From positions 62,001 through 126,000 of the forward strand of contig NZ_PJBZ01000039.1 of the NCBI RefSeq assembly GCF_002835995.1: a stretch of DNA of 64,000 bases, in the 5' to 3' direction. A model generated the notes under the pieces. That model did no database searches, was not told the origin of the DNA, and worked only from the letters and a program-made list of their open reading frames with translations. Positions within the stretch are counted from its first letter, which is position 1. Each line of letters begins with the position of its first letter. The DNA comes from Psychromonas sp. Urea-02u-13. GTDB taxonomy: Bacteria > Pseudomonadota > Gammaproteobacteria > Enterobacterales > Psychromonadaceae. The translations under genes were made by a program, and so were the position numbers. This document shows positions 8,775 to 16,327 of the stretch, in pieces.

Positions 8775-9740
8775 ATGGGTAAAAAAATGACCATGGCGGA
8801 GATTTCAAAACGACTTGGGATATCAACAATGACCGTGTCACGTTACTTTAATGATGGTTATGTCTCGGCTGAGAACCGCCTTAACATTGATGCTATCGTC
8901 AAAGAAAGTCATTATACCCCCAATATATTTGCTCGCTCAATTCGTAGCCAATCTAATATTATTGGTTTCGTTGCCCCTCGGATTGAATCCTATACAACGA
9001 GTTTAGTGATTAAAGGGGCACTGGCTGCCGCTAATGAATCACAAGTCCGAATGCTGTTTCATGCTACAGGGTTTAGCCATGAGTCAGAATGCCAAGCCGT
9101 GAGGGAGTTTAATGGCTTAAATGCATTGGGCACTATCATTATTGCTTCAAAGCACAGTGTCGAAGAGCCTTTTTATCAAACCTTAGATAATGTGCTATTT
9201 ATTGGTAAAAACACCCCCCATCATTGCTGTTTATATTACCCTGAACAAGCCGCGATTAAAGCGTTAGTCTCACAAACCATCACTCAGTTAAAACAGCAGC
9301 AGGCACCGCTCGAAGCCATACATTATATTTATGATGAACGCATGCTATCAAGCCGTACTAAATTGATGCAAGAAACCATTACTGACACGATACCAGAGCT
9401 GAATTTTTCGTTGCAAGCATTGGCTGATTCGGAGCAAAAAATCGGCTACCAAGAAATTCAATTACAGCCCAATAATGTCTATTTTTGTGCCACCGATAAT
9501 ATTGCCATTCGTCTATATCGCCGCGCCAAAGAACAGCAATTAAAAATTGGTCATAACCTATGGATTGTAGGCATAGGGGATTATGACTACAGTGATTTAT
9601 TAGTACCAAGTCTTAGTACCGTTGCTTTTAATTATTATCAAGTGGGCTACCAGGCCGTTAAAAAATTGATTAAGCGTGATTTCAGTTCAGCTGAAGGCCA
9701 ATTCGATATAAAAATCAGAGAAAGCTCACAGTTTATTTGA
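8775..9740 (+). CDS. LacI/GalR-family transcriptional regulator of the alpha-glucoside cluster
   Basis: 321 residues. The N-terminal HTH (MAEISKRLGISTMTVSRYFNDGYVS) and hinge (NIFARSIRSQSNIIGFVAP) are typical of LacI proteins, followed by a periplasmic-binding-protein-like effector domain ending at the C-terminus. TreR and MalR-type repressors are the closest functional analogues by context: the next genes are a GH13 glucosidase and a PTS permease, with a LacI-type operator between. I prefer the ATG at 8775, eight bases after GGAG, over the GTG one codon earlier. The effector (free sugar or sugar phosphate) is not evident. Confidence 0.88.
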   Translation: MGKKMTMAEISKRLGISTMTVSRYFNDGYVSAENRLNIDAIVKESHYTPNIFARSIRSQSNIIGFVAPRIESYTTSLVIKGALAAANESQVRMLFHATGFSHESECQAVREFNGLNALGTIIIASKHSVEEPFYQTLDNVLFIGKNTPHHCCLYYPEQAAIKALVSQTITQLKQQQAPLEAIHYIYDERMLSSRTKLMQETITDTIPELNFSLQALADSEQKIGYQEIQLQPNNVYFCATDNIAIRLYRRAKEQQLKIGHNLWIVGIGDYDYSDLLVPSLSTVAFNYYQVGYQAVKKLIKRDFSSAEGQFDIKIRESSQFI

Positions 9741-9777
9741 AAACGTATTGCATCTAATTTAATTCAATCTCACTATA

Positions 9778-9795
9778 TGTGTTAACGATAACGCA
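9778..9795. promoter_or_regulatory. Candidate LacI-family operator upstream of the GH13 gene
   Basis: TGTGTTAACGATAACGCA is an 18-bp near-palindrome (six of eight positions match between half-sites) with the central CG step common in LacI-family operators. It lies 17-34 bases before the GH13 start, directly downstream of the regulator gene. Function is inferred from position and form. Confidence 0.5.
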
Positions 9796-9811
9796 TGGTG
9801 AGATTGAAGAG

Positions 9812-11545
9812 ATGGAACACGCCAATAATATGCACTTAAAGCCACTTGCGTGGTGGAAAAAAGCGACTGCCTACCAAATTTATCCCCGTAGTTTTTATGA
9901 TACAAACCAAGATGGTATTGGTGATATTGAGGGGATCATTGCCAAGCTGGATTACTTTGCTGATTTGGGTATTGATTTATTATGGATTTGTCCATTTTAT
10001 GAATCACCGAATGATGATAACGGTTACGATATTAGTGACTATCAAGCAATTCATCCTGACTTTGGCACCCTTGAGGATGTCGACCGATTAATCAGTGCCG
10101 CTCATGATCGTGGCATTCGTATTATTATGGATTTAGTGATCAACCACACTAGCGATGAGCATCCATGGTTCATTGAGTCTCGTCAAAGTAAAGATAGTCC
10201 TAAACGTGATTGGTATATTTGGCGTGATGGTTGTGAGCCTACAGCTGAAAAGCCGACTCGCGATCCAAACAACTGGGAAAGTATTTTTCATGGTAGTGCA
10301 TGGGAATATGATGCCAAAACTGCGCAATATTACCTGCACCTATTTTCTAAAAAGCAGCCCGATCTTAATTGGGAAAACCCTGAAGTTAAACAAGCATTGT
10401 TTAACATGATTCATTGGTGGTTGGCTCGTGGTATTGATGGTTTCCGTGTGGATGCTATTAGCCATATTCAGAAACAAGCAGGTTTACCTTCTTTACCCAA
10501 TCCAAAGGGTGAAAATTATGTTTCTTCATTTGACTATCACATGAATGTTGAAGGTATTGATAAGCCTCTCTATGAGCTAAGAGATCAAGCGTTTGCACCC
10601 TTTGATATTGTTACCGTTGGTGAGGCAAATGGGGTCGAAGCAGAAAACGCATTAACTTGGGTTGCCGAAGCCAACGAACATGAGCAAGGCGGTGTTTTTA
10701 ATATGATTTTTCAGTTTGAACACATGAAATTATGGTCGGAAGAACAAAGTCGCGAGCGTTTTGATTTAGTGGGATTTAAACAAATTTTATCGCGTTGGCA
10801 AGATGCATTAGAAGGCAAAGGCTGGAACGCACTTTATTTAGAGAATCACGATCAAGCCCGTAGTATTGATACCTTTGCTCATCCTGATTATTGGTATGGC
10901 AGTGCTACCGCTTTAGCAAGTTGTTATTTTTTGATGAAAGGCACCCCTTTTATTTATCAGGGCCAAGAGATCGGCATGGTAAATCGTCAGTTTACTTCTC
11001 TTAACGACTTTAATGATGTCTCTGCTAGAAATTTAATTCAAAAGTTACAGCAACAAGGACAAAGCGACGAAAATATCTTGGCGTTGTTAAATCAAGTATC
11101 CCGTGATCATAGTCGTTTACCAATGCAATGGAATGACCAGGATTTTGCTGGTTTTTCTGAGGTGTCGCCTTGGTTTGCTGTGAATCCCAATTACACCGAT
11201 ATCAATGTTGAACAACAACAGCAAGATCCAAACTCGATTTTGAATTTTTATAAGCAGTTGATTGCTCTACGTAAATCAAATGAAAGTTTGGTGGTTGGTC
11301 GTTATCAATTGATCCTGCCTGACGATCCTAATATCTATGCTTATCAACGCATTGCTCAAGATATGACATGGACCATTATTACCAATTTAAATGCACAAGA
11401 GAGCATCGTTAATATCGACAGTGCACAGTTAGGGGCGTTAATGCTTGATAACCAAACTCTCAATAATGAACACAGTCGGTCAGATTTTATAACTACGCAA
11501 ATAGCCCCCGCTTATGCCGCGTATATATTTGTAAGAAAACATTAA
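9812..11545 (+). CDS. GH13 alpha-glucosidase (oligo-1,6-glucosidase/maltase subgroup), cytoplasmic
   Basis: 577 residues, no signal peptide. The conserved GH13 regions are DLVINHTS, the QPDLN motif of the oligo-1,6-glucosidase subfamily, DGFRVDAISH (nucleophile Asp214), VGEAN (acid/base Glu271) and LENHDQAR (Asp347). The residue after the nucleophile is Ala; in this subfamily Val there goes with alpha-1,6 and Ala or Thr with alpha-1,4 preference, so maltose-like substrates are favoured. Trehalose-6-phosphate hydrolases (TreC) have a related sequence and cannot be wholly excluded. I start at ATG 9812, nine bases after GGTGAG; the GTG at 9779 lies in the candidate operator. Next comes the PTS permease, 59 bp away. 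Confidence 0.88.
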   Translation: MEHANNMHLKPLAWWKKATAYQIYPRSFYDTNQDGIGDIEGIIAKLDYFADLGIDLLWICPFYESPNDDNGYDISDYQAIHPDFGTLEDVDRLISAAHDRGIRIIMDLVINHTSDEHPWFIESRQSKDSPKRDWYIWRDGCEPTAEKPTRDPNNWESIFHGSAWEYDAKTAQYYLHLFSKKQPDLNWENPEVKQALFNMIHWWLARGIDGFRVDAISHIQKQAGLPSLPNPKGENYVSSFDYHMNVEGIDKPLYELRDQAFAPFDIVTVGEANGVEAENALTWVAEANEHEQGGVFNMIFQFEHMKLWSEEQSRERFDLVGFKQILSRWQDALEGKGWNALYLENHDQARSIDTFAHPDYWYGSATALASCYFLMKGTPFIYQGQEIGMVNRQFTSLNDFNDVSARNLIQKLQQQGQSDENILALLNQVSRDHSRLPMQWNDQDFAGFSEVSPWFAVNPNYTDINVEQQQQDPNSILNFYKQLIALRKSNESLVVGRYQLILPDDPNIYAYQRIAQDMTWTIITNLNAQESIVNIDSAQLGALMLDNQTLNNEHSRSDFITTQIAPAYAAYIFVRKH

Positions 11546-11604
11546 ATTATATTTATGGCAGGGCGTTGATGACGTTAACCTGCATTTCAACCAAGGAATT
11601 AGTT

Positions 11605-13233
11605 ATGAGTAAATTACTATCATTTGATTTTTGGCAACGATTTGGAAAATCACTTATCGTTGTTATCGCGGTGATGCCAGCAGCCGGTATCATGATATCA
11701 CTAGGTAAAGTTGTCGCAATGTATGCTGGTGGCATCAGTGCTATTGAAACAATAGGCTATATTATGGAAAATATAGGTTGGGGGATTATTGTTAACCTTC
11801 ACCTGTTATTTGCTGTCGCTATTGGTGGCTCGTGGGCAAAAGAGCGTGCAGGCGGTGCATTTGCAGCGCTCATTGCTTTCATATTAATTAACCGTACCAC
11901 TGGGGTTATATTAGGCGTAAATAGCGAGATGCTGATTGACCCTCAGGCGACTGTGATGAGTTTATTTGGAACTGCGCTGCCTGTCTCTCAATTTTTCACT
12001 GATATTTTAGGCGCACCTGCACTAAATATGGGTGTTTTTATCGGTATTATGTCCGGCTATTTAGGTGCCAACTTATATAACCGTTACTATGATTTCTCTC
12101 GGTTACCTGAGGCATTAGCCTTTTTTAACGGTAAGCGTTTTGTGCCTTTTGTGGTTATTTTCTATTCGGTGATCATTGCATTTGGTTTATCGATAGTATG
12201 GCCTTTAATTCAAGGTGCACTCAATGATTTTGGTCAATGGATTGCAACCTCTAAAGATACTGCACCCATCACAGCTCCTTTCTTGTATGGCACGTTAGAG
12301 CGTTTATTACTGCCGTTTGGTTTACATCACACCTTAACAATTCCAATGAATTACACCGAGTTGGGTGGTTCTTATGAGCTTTTGACTGGGGCTAGTGCGG
12401 GTTCAAGCGTTTATGGTCAAGATCCATTATGGCTTGCTTGGATAAGTGATTTAAATAATCTTAAATTATCCGATCCGGCAACTTACCAGCATTTATTGGA
12501 TACTGTGCATCCAGCACGTTTTAAAGCGGGCCAAGTCATTATAGCCGCGTCATCATTGATTGGGATTGGGCTTGCGATGTATCACTGTGTTGATAATGAT
12601 AAACGTAAGCAATATAAACCGATGTTTTTATCCGCCTGTCTTGCCGTGTTATTAACGGGCGTGACTGAACCCATTGAATTCATGTTTATGTTCATTGCTC
12701 CCGTGTTGTATGTTGCACACGCGGTGTTAACAGGTATTGCATTTGCATTGGTGGATGTTATGGATCTACGTGTACATGCCTTTGGTTTGATTGAATTACT
12801 CACTCGTATACCCATGATGATTTCAGCGGGCATAGGCGGTGATTTAATTCGTTTCGCGTTGGTGTGTATTGTTTTCTTTGTCGTTAACTACGGACTGTTT
12901 CGTTTGCTAATTGTGAAGTTTCATTTACCAACACCGGGGCGTATGGGTAACTATCTGGATGAAAATTCAGAAGCCATGTTGCAAGAGGATAAGCTTGACA
13001 TTATTATTCAAAATTTAGGCGGGCGTGACAATATTGCTGAGATTGATGCTTGTATGACCCGCTTGCGTATAACGGTTAATGATCCGCTATTGGTTGCTGA
13101 ATATTCGTTATGGAAATCTACGGGAGCACTTGGATTAGTGGTTAAAGAGCAGGGGGTACAAGCTATTTATGGTCCGGGAGTGGATGTGATTAAATCTAGG
13201 TTACTTGATAAGTTTTCAGCACAACCTGCGTAA
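11605..13233 (+). CDS. PTS EIICB permease, glucose/maltose family
   Basis: 542 residues. The EIIC domain has about ten membrane segments and the LLLPFGLHHTL and GVTEPIEFMFMF motifs of the glucose/glucoside superfamily. It contains a long loop with GQDPLWLAW, seen in maltose/glucose-type permeases. A linker (PTPGRMGNY) leads to EIIB, where Cys in EIDACMTRLRI is the phosphorylation site. There is no EIIA domain, so phosphate must come from a separate Crr-type EIIA. The enzyme imports and phosphorylates its sugar; the neighbours (alpha-glucosidase, EEP phosphatase, glucokinase) suggest maltose or a related alpha-glucoside. AAGGAA six bases before ATG 11605 decides the start; an upstream in-frame ATG at 11566 has no such site. 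Confidence 0.9.
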   Translation: MSKLLSFDFWQRFGKSLIVVIAVMPAAGIMISLGKVVAMYAGGISAIETIGYIMENIGWGIIVNLHLLFAVAIGGSWAKERAGGAFAALIAFILINRTTGVILGVNSEMLIDPQATVMSLFGTALPVSQFFTDILGAPALNMGVFIGIMSGYLGANLYNRYYDFSRLPEALAFFNGKRFVPFVVIFYSVIIAFGLSIVWPLIQGALNDFGQWIATSKDTAPITAPFLYGTLERLLLPFGLHHTLTIPMNYTELGGSYELLTGASAGSSVYGQDPLWLAWISDLNNLKLSDPATYQHLLDTVHPARFKAGQVIIAASSLIGIGLAMYHCVDNDKRKQYKPMFLSACLAVLLTGVTEPIEFMFMFIAPVLYVAHAVLTGIAFALVDVMDLRVHAFGLIELLTRIPMMISAGIGGDLIRFALVCIVFFVVNYGLFRLLIVKFHLPTPGRMGNYLDENSEAMLQEDKLDIIIQNLGGRDNIAEIDACMTRLRITVNDPLLVAEYSLWKSTGALGLVVKEQGVQAIYGPGVDVIKSRLLDKFSAQPA

Positions 13234-13244
13234 TTCGTTCTTTA

Positions 13245-13505
13245 TACCCGTTATCATTCAAAGTGCTTTGTTCAGTCGCTAGCTTGTACACCAAGGCAAG
13301 GCGCAACATGATGACAATGGCTAGTCCTTATCGAGTGTTGCAACGCTGAATTGGTTTGCAAGCTAGCGACCCGTAGGGCAAGCCGTGAGGCAAACATCTT
13401 CGTTGTTAGAAAGCTTCGATTGAACTAGTTAGACCTTCAGCTTTCTGCCTAGAACCTGCTCACCTCACAGCTTGCTGAATTTAGCAACTTGAATGATAAC
13501 GGGTA
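13245..13505. mobile_element. MITE-like element, copy 2 (261 bp)
   Basis: Ends TACCCGTTATCATTCAA and TTGAATGATAACGGGTA are perfect 17-bp terminal inverted repeats, with TA outermost. It is the same length as copy 1 (4140-4400) and very similar throughout, including shared internal blocks such as GGCGCAACATGATGACAATG and AGACCTTCA. It begins 12 bp after the PTS gene stop. No coding capacity. A short hairpin at 41078-41114 carries the same ends. Confidence 0.88.
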
Positions 13506-13541
13506 TATATTAGCTGTAAATAACAAGTGAACAATATCGAT

Positions 13542-13567
13542 AAACGCAGTATTGATGCTGCGTTTTT
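13542..13567 (+). terminator. Rho-independent terminator between the PTS gene and the EEP phosphatase
   Basis: AAACGCAG/CTGCGTTT stem with an eight-base loop, continuing into TTTTT. It sits 32 bp before the phosphatase start, so it may work as an attenuator or separate that gene from the PTS operon. Confidence 0.75.
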
Positions 13568-13598
13568 ATCTCCGTACATTTAAATAAGCGAATAATAA

Positions 13599-14405
13599 AT
13601 GAAGTTATTGACGCTAAATACCCACAGTTGGCAAGAAGATAAACAGTTAGAAAAGTTGGATATAGTCGCGCAAGCCATTATTGAACAAGGGTGTGATGTG
13701 ATTGCATTACAAGAGGTTAATCAATGCCAAGATAGCTCGGTCGTTGATGCCAGTATATTAAGTAATCATCCCGTGCTAGCTAATAACTATGGTTATTTAT
13801 TACAGCAAAAATTGGCGGAGCATGGTCATCACTACCAACTTACATGGGATTTTGTTCACCAAAGTTATGAAGTATATCAAGAGGGGTTAGCATTTTTGAC
13901 GCGACTGCCCATTCTTGAACATGAGGTCATTGATTTAAATGATAACTATGATGTGAGTTTTTGGAAACATCGACGAGCAGTGCGTATTAAAGTGGCTTCT
14001 CAACAAGGTGAATTCGATTTTTATAATTGTCATTGCGGCTGGTGGAATGACTCAGAGAGCCCATTTGAGGATCATATCAAGCGTATCACGGCGACATTAT
14101 CAACAGGGTTGAGCTTTCTATTAGGTGATTTCAATAACCCGAGTCATATACGCAATGAAGGTTATGATTATGTATTACAGCGCGGTTTAATTGATTGTTA
14201 TGAGATGGCAGAAAAAAAAGATGCTGGTACCACTGTGATTAAAAATATTGATGGTTGGCAACACAATAGCCAGGCTTTACGGATTGATTTGATTCTTAGT
14301 AATCAATTGGTTGTGGTAAAGCAGCATCAGACGATTTTTAATAACGATTTTTATCCGATTGTGTCGGATCACTTTGGGGTGTTGGTTGAAGTGGAAGTTG
14401 CTTAG
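13599..14405 (+). CDS. Endonuclease/exonuclease/phosphatase-family protein, MapP/RgfB-like; predicted maltose-6'-phosphate phosphatase
   Basis: 268 residues, no signal peptide. The EEP fold is shown by LTLNTHSW at the N-terminus (Asn7), ALQEVNQ with metal-binding Glu39, LLGDFNNPSH and the closing SDHFGVLVEV. The opening is the type seen in RgfB and in MapP, which in Enterococcus faecalis dephosphorylates maltose 6'-phosphate made by a PTS and is encoded just downstream of the maltose permease. Here too it directly follows an EIICB gene and precedes glucokinase, with an alpha-glucosidase two genes up. A cytoplasmic sugar phosphatase is therefore much more likely than a nuclease, but the substrate is inferred from family resemblance and context. 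The ribosome site is weak. Confidence 0.78.
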   Translation: MKLLTLNTHSWQEDKQLEKLDIVAQAIIEQGCDVIALQEVNQCQDSSVVDASILSNHPVLANNYGYLLQQKLAEHGHHYQLTWDFVHQSYEVYQEGLAFLTRLPILEHEVIDLNDNYDVSFWKHRRAVRIKVASQQGEFDFYNCHCGWWNDSESPFEDHIKRITATLSTGLSFLLGDFNNPSHIRNEGYDYVLQRGLIDCYEMAEKKDAGTTVIKNIDGWQHNSQALRIDLILSNQLVVVKQHQTIFNNDFYPIVSDHFGVLVEVEVA

Positions 14406-14536
14406 TTTTTATTAACTCATTGATTGCTTTGCAAAGAGTGTATCCATGAAATTAATAATAGGTTTGTTTATTTTAGAACTCATCGCATGTTTATGAATCA
14501 TATTTGCTATAACTATAAATTATTCAAGGAGAAAAA

Positions 14537-15511
14537 ATGTTATCTGTTGTTGCTGACGTTGGTGGTACAAATATCCGACTTGCTGTTTGTGATGTTAAAA
14601 CGGGGGAGTTGAGTCAATTAAATGAATTTGCTTGTGCCGAATTTATAACACTTGAAGTTGCACTGACTCAATACTTTGAAATATTACAAGGTGAAGTGAA
14701 ACACCTTTGTATTGGTATTGCTTGTCCCGTTGAAAATGATCATGTTGTGATGACCAATTTAAGTTGGGATTTTTCTAAGCAAGCACTTAAAGAAAAATTA
14801 AAATTAGCGTCGTTATATGTCATCAATGACTACACTGCAATTTCATTCGCGGTACCCTTTCTTTCTTCAGTAGAAAAAATACAAGTCGGTGGTGGTGAAT
14901 GTAAAGAGAATGCTGTTACGGCTATCTTTGGTCCTGGGACAGGGCTCGGTGTTTCACACATTATTAAATCGGCGGATAAATGGATCAGTTTAGAGGGTGA
15001 GGGTGGACACGTAAGTTTCGCTGCTAATACACCAGAACAGGCTGATATTTTATGTTTACTACAAGCGCAATTTGGTCACGTTTCTGCAGAGCGTATTTTG
15101 TCCGGGCAGGGTTTAGTTAATTTGTACCAGAGTCTTTGTGCTTTATCTAAACGTGAAGTTAAATTTGAGCATCCGAAAGAGGTCTCTAAAGCTGCATTAG
15201 ACGGCAGTTGTGATATGGCACGGAGAAGTCTGGATGTTTTTTGTCAAGTTATGGGCAGTTTTGCTGGTAACCTTGCATTAAACCTAGCTTGTACAGGAGG
15301 TGTTTACATCGCGGGCGGTATTGTACCGCGCTTTGTTGAGTTATTTCAATCTAGCGAGTTCAGGCATTTCTTTGAAGATAAAGGGCGTTTTAAAGCGTAT
15401 CTATCATCTATTCCCACTTTTTTAATTACCCATAATAACCCTGGGTTATTGGGAGCGAGTGTTTATCTTCGTCAAGAGTTAGGTTTATTAAATAATGATG
15501 CATTAGGGTGA
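14537..15511 (+). CDS. glk: Glucokinase
   Basis: 324 residues, close to E. coli Glk (321). It has the ATP-binding DVGGTNIRLAV at the N-terminus, the catalytic-Asp segment VINDYTAISFA, FGPGTGLGVS, EGEGGHVSFAA with the glucose-binding Glu/His, and IAGGIVPRF near the C-terminus. It phosphorylates cytoplasmic glucose with ATP. In this cluster it would use glucose released inside the cell by the GH13 enzyme after the incoming sugar has lost its PTS phosphate, which explains why a PTS locus carries a glucokinase. AAGGAGAAAAA precedes the ATG. It is transcribed with, or shortly after, the EEP phosphatase and closed by a terminator. Confidence 0.93.
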   Translation: MLSVVADVGGTNIRLAVCDVKTGELSQLNEFACAEFITLEVALTQYFEILQGEVKHLCIGIACPVENDHVVMTNLSWDFSKQALKEKLKLASLYVINDYTAISFAVPFLSSVEKIQVGGGECKENAVTAIFGPGTGLGVSHIIKSADKWISLEGEGGHVSFAANTPEQADILCLLQAQFGHVSAERILSGQGLVNLYQSLCALSKREVKFEHPKEVSKAALDGSCDMARRSLDVFCQVMGSFAGNLALNLACTGGVYIAGGIVPRFVELFQSSEFRHFFEDKGRFKAYLSSIPTFLITHNNPGLLGASVYLRQELGLLNNDALG

Positions 15512-15590
15512 GATATTCATGACCAATAGGGCTGACTATTAGCTGCTTAAATTTATAATGCACAGTAAATGTTGAATCTGCGTTGTTAAT

Positions 15591-15629
15591 AAAAATCCTT
15601 TCTCATTAAAAAGTGAGAGAGGATTTTTT
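15591..15629 (+). terminator. Rho-independent terminator after glk
   Basis: AAAAATCCT/AGGATTTTT with an inner TCTCA../..GTGAGA stem and a T-rich end, 80 bp after the stop codon. Confidence 0.85.
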
Positions 15630-15653
15630 AAATATGTGTAAGTCGCCACAGAG

Positions 15654-15742
15654 GGCAATTGCCATAAACTCGAACCTTTAAATCGTTTTGCAGACGCATT
15701 TAGGATTAGAACTGATTGATTATATTGAGTCAGGCAAAACTG
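15654..15742 (+). pseudogene. Relic of a GH20 hexosaminidase 3' end with internal deletion
   Basis: Positions 15656-15701 match the intact hexosaminidase gene at about 7931-7975 (CGAACCTTTAAATCGTTTTG is identical), and the next stretch matches 8185-8228 (GAACTGATTGATTATATTGA identical). About 208 bp between them is missing. The relic then runs straight into a copy of the REP-like repeat that lies 100 bp downstream of the intact gene, so a second deletion removed the true gene end. It encodes nothing useful and records a segmental duplication. Confidence 0.85.
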
Positions 15743-15826
15743 ACCCTGCAGGACTAAAGTCCCACTTCCCAATAACGCGTTACCAATATGATTTTGGAAG
15801 TGAGCCTTTAGGCTTGCCTCTGTTGC
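15743..15826. repeat. REP-like palindromic repeat, further copy
   Basis: Same sequence family as 8446-8531 (CCCTGCAGGACTAAAGTCCC to GCCTCTGTTGC) with changes mainly in the loop. Immediately follows the hexosaminidase relic. The rest of the gap up to 15949 is featureless apart from the presumed promoter of the next gene. Confidence 0.8.
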
Positions 15827-15949
15827 TAATTCTGCAAACCATGAAAAATAGAGCTAATTTTTTAACCTAAGGCACACAAATTATGATGATATTTTACATT
15901 TGCCGTGAATAGCGTAGATTGTGCGCACTATTAATAAGGAATATGACCC

Positions 15950-16207
15950 ATGAATCCAATTATCCAAACGTTAAAAGATCACGATGTTAGTGATCAGAAA
16001 ATTGTAGAAGTTTTTCAAGCATTAACGGAAAATCCGCTTGGCGCAATGGCTATCATTACGACATTAGGTATCCCACAAGAGAAATTACAAGCGTTAATGA
16101 TGATGGTAATGACTAACCCTGATTTGATTAAACAAGCGGTTGAAGAGTTAGGTTTAGACTTTGCAAAAGTTGAAGAAGCAAAAGCAAAATTACAAGAAAA
16201 CCAATAA
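15950..16207 (+). CDS. DUF2999 family protein
   Basis: 85 residues, soluble, mostly helical, with QALTENPLGAMAIITTLGIP and a Met-rich helix (ALMMMVMTNPDLIKQAV) followed by LGLDFAKVEEAKAKL. It resembles the small DUF2999 proteins of Vibrio and Shewanella, whose function is unknown. It stands alone between glk and the convergent OmpA-domain gene and has its own terminator. Nothing in the sequence suggests an enzyme; a small regulatory or scaffolding protein is possible. Confidence 0.75.
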   Translation: MNPIIQTLKDHDVSDQKIVEVFQALTENPLGAMAIITTLGIPQEKLQALMMMVMTNPDLIKQAVEELGLDFAKVEEAKAKLQENQ

Positions 16208-16222
16208 ACAGCGGTTAATATG

Positions 16223-16247
16223 AGAAAGCCGGTTGTTACGGCTTTCT
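16223..16247 (+). terminator. Hairpin after the DUF2999 gene
   Basis: Perfect AGAAAGCCG/CGGCTTTCT stem with a seven-base loop, 16 bp after the stop; the following T-tract is broken (GTCTTACCTTT), so termination may be weak or bidirectional. Confidence 0.6.
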
Positions 16248-16327
16248 GTCTTACCTTTCACCCTCTTAGCAACTCTCTGTCTACCTCTGCTACCTGCTAC
16301 CTATATGCTTAACTTATTGCGCTACGA

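Noticed and set aside
9779-9811. GTG start for the GH13 gene
   Set aside because: The extra 11 residues overlap the candidate operator and there is no ribosome site at proper distance; ATG 9812 has one.
10133-10409. Overlapping open frames inside the GH13 gene on both strands
   Set aside because: Alternate frames of a well-conserved catalytic region with unlikely composition.
13599-14405. Reading the EEP-family protein as an exported sphingomyelinase or DNase
   Set aside because: No signal peptide, and the LTLNTHSW opening and sugar-operon context fit the MapP/RgfB branch better.
15688-15870. Small plus-strand open frame after glk
   Set aside because: Its first residues are a remnant of the hexosaminidase and the rest is translated REP-like repeat, so it is not a gene.
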